A stretch of 15,997 bases of DNA. It comes from Dunaliella salina (lineage: Eukaryota > Chlorophyta > Chlorophyceae > Chlamydomonadales > Dunaliellaceae). The position numbers and the translations under genes are program-made. Below the pieces are notes generated by a model. That model was given only the letters and a program-made list of their open reading frames with translations. It searched no databases and had not been told where the DNA came from. Numbering within the stretch: the first letter of the stretch is position 1; every line of letters begins with the position of its first letter. Location of the stretch: positions 179,266-195,262 of the forward strand of contig MU069805.1 of the NCBI GenBank assembly GCA_002284615.2, written 5' to 3'. Positions 14,696 through 15,997 of this stretch are shown one piece after another.

Positions 14696-15997
14696 AAAAG
14701 AAAAGAAAAGAAAAACTATGTAGGCAGAGAAACTCTCCCTACATCAATTAAGGAAAAGGTGACACATTGGCTCAAAAAAAGAGCCGTGTGCCCCCTTCAC
14801 CACAAGGTATGAAAAAGAGAATGCTAATGTGGGTCTGGGGGGTTACTAGAAGCACCCGGCTCAGAGCCTGGCTGTGGGAAGTATTCTTGGTTTCAATAGC
14901 GCGGCGTGTGGTGACTAGTTTGTGGGCATATTGAAGAGAATGGGCATGAAGTTGTTGAGGAAGCTTCGTGGCACGTTGGTGATCCAATCCTAGATGTATG
15001 AATTGCTTCAGGGTATGTTCAGTGTAAATAGTTCCACCTACACCCAGGAGAATAGGGTGAATTGTAACAGCTTAAGCGTTAATAAGTTTATAAAGGTCTG
15101 CATGTTGCTGCTTTGCTGCGTTCAACTGATGCTCTGGCCTTGTGTCTTCACAGAACTTGATTTCTATTAGGTGCACATGGCGTTCATTTGCACGAAGTTC
15201 ATGGGGTTGCCTCATGCGACTAGTTCTGGTGGTCCTCCATGAGGAGCTGCGCAAAGTGTGATGGGAATGGGTAGGAGAAACATCGTTAGAAGTATGTCTG
15301 GCATTAACAGGGGTGATCAAAACAGCATCTGGTCTACTGGAGTTGAGTCTTTTCCTCCCTTGAAGGTTACGAGGGAAGAAGTAAGCAGGTAAAGTTCTGT
15401 TTGAGGCATGTGTAGGGAGTTTGAGGTTGTGTTGAGCAAGCTTAAAATCGCTCCCTATGTCTGTGTAGACCAGGCCTGCCCCTACAAGGCATTTGCTGAG
15501 GGCTTTTGTAATCATCTGCCTGCAATGTTATGGCGTTCAGTTNTCATGTTGGAGATGATATGATTTTGGCAGCCTGAGAGCATGTGGAGAGCGCTGTCCA
15601 CATGATGGCAGCCTTGGAGGGGGCAAGATGGATCAGTTGACTTTTTATAACGTACTGCATGTGTTTGGTTGTAGAGGGTGCCCGTGCGGTTCTGCAGGAT
15701 GGTACGCTTCATGGGTACAGAGATGTTGGGCATATTTCTGAAGGCATTGCTGATTTTTTTATTTACTTGCAGTAATAGGTTTTGATAATAAGAGTAGTAA
15801 CCTGTTTTGGCATTGGCATATCCAAGCTTGTGTTTAGAATGCATGTGGGATTTGAGAGCATCTTGGAGATTGGGGAGATAGGTGAGCTTGTGGGTGGGTG
15901 GTGGACCCGTAGATGTGCCTGCAGCATGTACTCTTTCTTCCTTGGCTAACCAGAAAATATTTGTAAATGGATTTCCACCAGGACCTGCACCAGGGAT
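14696..15997 (-). mobile_element. LINE subfamily A, longest copy, runs off the right edge
   Basis: This is a minus-strand element of at least 1.3 kb. Its 3' end is at the left: AAAAGAAAAGAAAAGAAAAA tail (14696-14715), terminal hairpin (14718-14729 with 14733-14744, loop AAA, one mismatch), then a second hairpin (GGCTC with GAGCC around A7, about 14770-14786). The ORF ends at TAG 14824-14826. Coding similarity continues to base 15997, so the element extends beyond the window. It has the best-preserved coding region of all copies here and serves as the reference for the others. Confidence 0.88.
14824..15997 (-). pseudogene. LINE A ORF2 C-terminal region (knuckle plus endonuclease-like domain)
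   Basis: Read leftward from 15997. Open sequence (…NIFWLAKEER…LTYLPNLQDAL…) leads into a helical region, TGTLYNQTHAVRYKKST, then the knuckle C-x4-C-x7-H-x4-C (15569-15625). A 1-bp deletion at about 15513 shifts phase at IAGR/MITKAL. Next comes SSRPDAVLIT (Asp codon at 15327-15329) and, 55 residues later, HLIEIKFCEDTRP (Lys codon at 15156-15158), the layout of a PD-ExK nuclease core. An in-frame TAA (15072-15074) and a frameshift near 14860 precede the end SSNPPDPH-stop. R2-like LINEs carry a zinc knuckle then a restriction-like endonuclease after RT; that is the basis of the call. RT itself is outside the window. Base 15543 is N. Confidence 0.75.

Overview
This is a eukaryotic nuclear repeat region, not prokaryotic DNA and not a host gene cluster. 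The clues are long non-coding stretches, a (CA)n microsatellite, a short CCCTAA (TTAGGG-type) telomere-like run, remains of a Ty3/gypsy chromovirus with a chromodomain, and many 5'-truncated non-LTR retrotransposon (LINE) copies. The LINE protein resembles predicted proteins I recall from green-algal genomes, so a chlorophyte alga is the best guess; this is recall and inference, not a search. I found no intact gene, rRNA, tRNA or CRISPR array. Nearly every open frame longer than 60 codons is either a shadow or a piece of a decayed element.

Layout. 1-236: microsatellite and a 42-44 bp minisatellite. About 1206-1325: an old LINE 3' end. About 1998-11100: one heavily decayed gypsy element, read left to right: 5' LTR remnant, gag, a second diverged gag piece fused to the end of reverse transcriptase (RT), RNase H, integrase, chromodomain, 3' LTR remnant. 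It is split by insertions: a foreign block at about 3490-5480 containing a fold-back element with telomere-like repeats, a 687-bp LINE (5944-6630), a 52-bp LINE stub (6921-6972), and a block of about 2.1 kb (about 7800-9940) that itself contains a 451-bp LINE (9029-9479). 11519-12825: a pile of LINE 3' ends, one nested inside another. 12849-14690: direct repeats, an 86-bp tandem array and unassigned DNA. 14696-15997: the longest LINE copy, minus strand, running off the window.

The main result is what the LINE copies show together. Two subfamilies (here A and B) share a C-terminal protein region with a C-x4-C...H-x4-C knuckle, an RPD...E-I/L-K motif that resembles a restriction-like (PD-ExK) endonuclease, and a protein end SNPPDPH. 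They also share a 3' RNA end: a terminal hairpin followed by a (TTTTC)n tail. Differences between copies largely keep the hairpin paired in the element-sense strand, through G.U wobbles and compensatory changes. Three insertions have clear target-site duplications of 11, 11 and 17 bp, and two more have probable ones of 6 and 7 bp. A 52-bp copy kept only the terminal hairpin and tail. This is consistent with target-primed reverse transcription guided by a structured 3' end.
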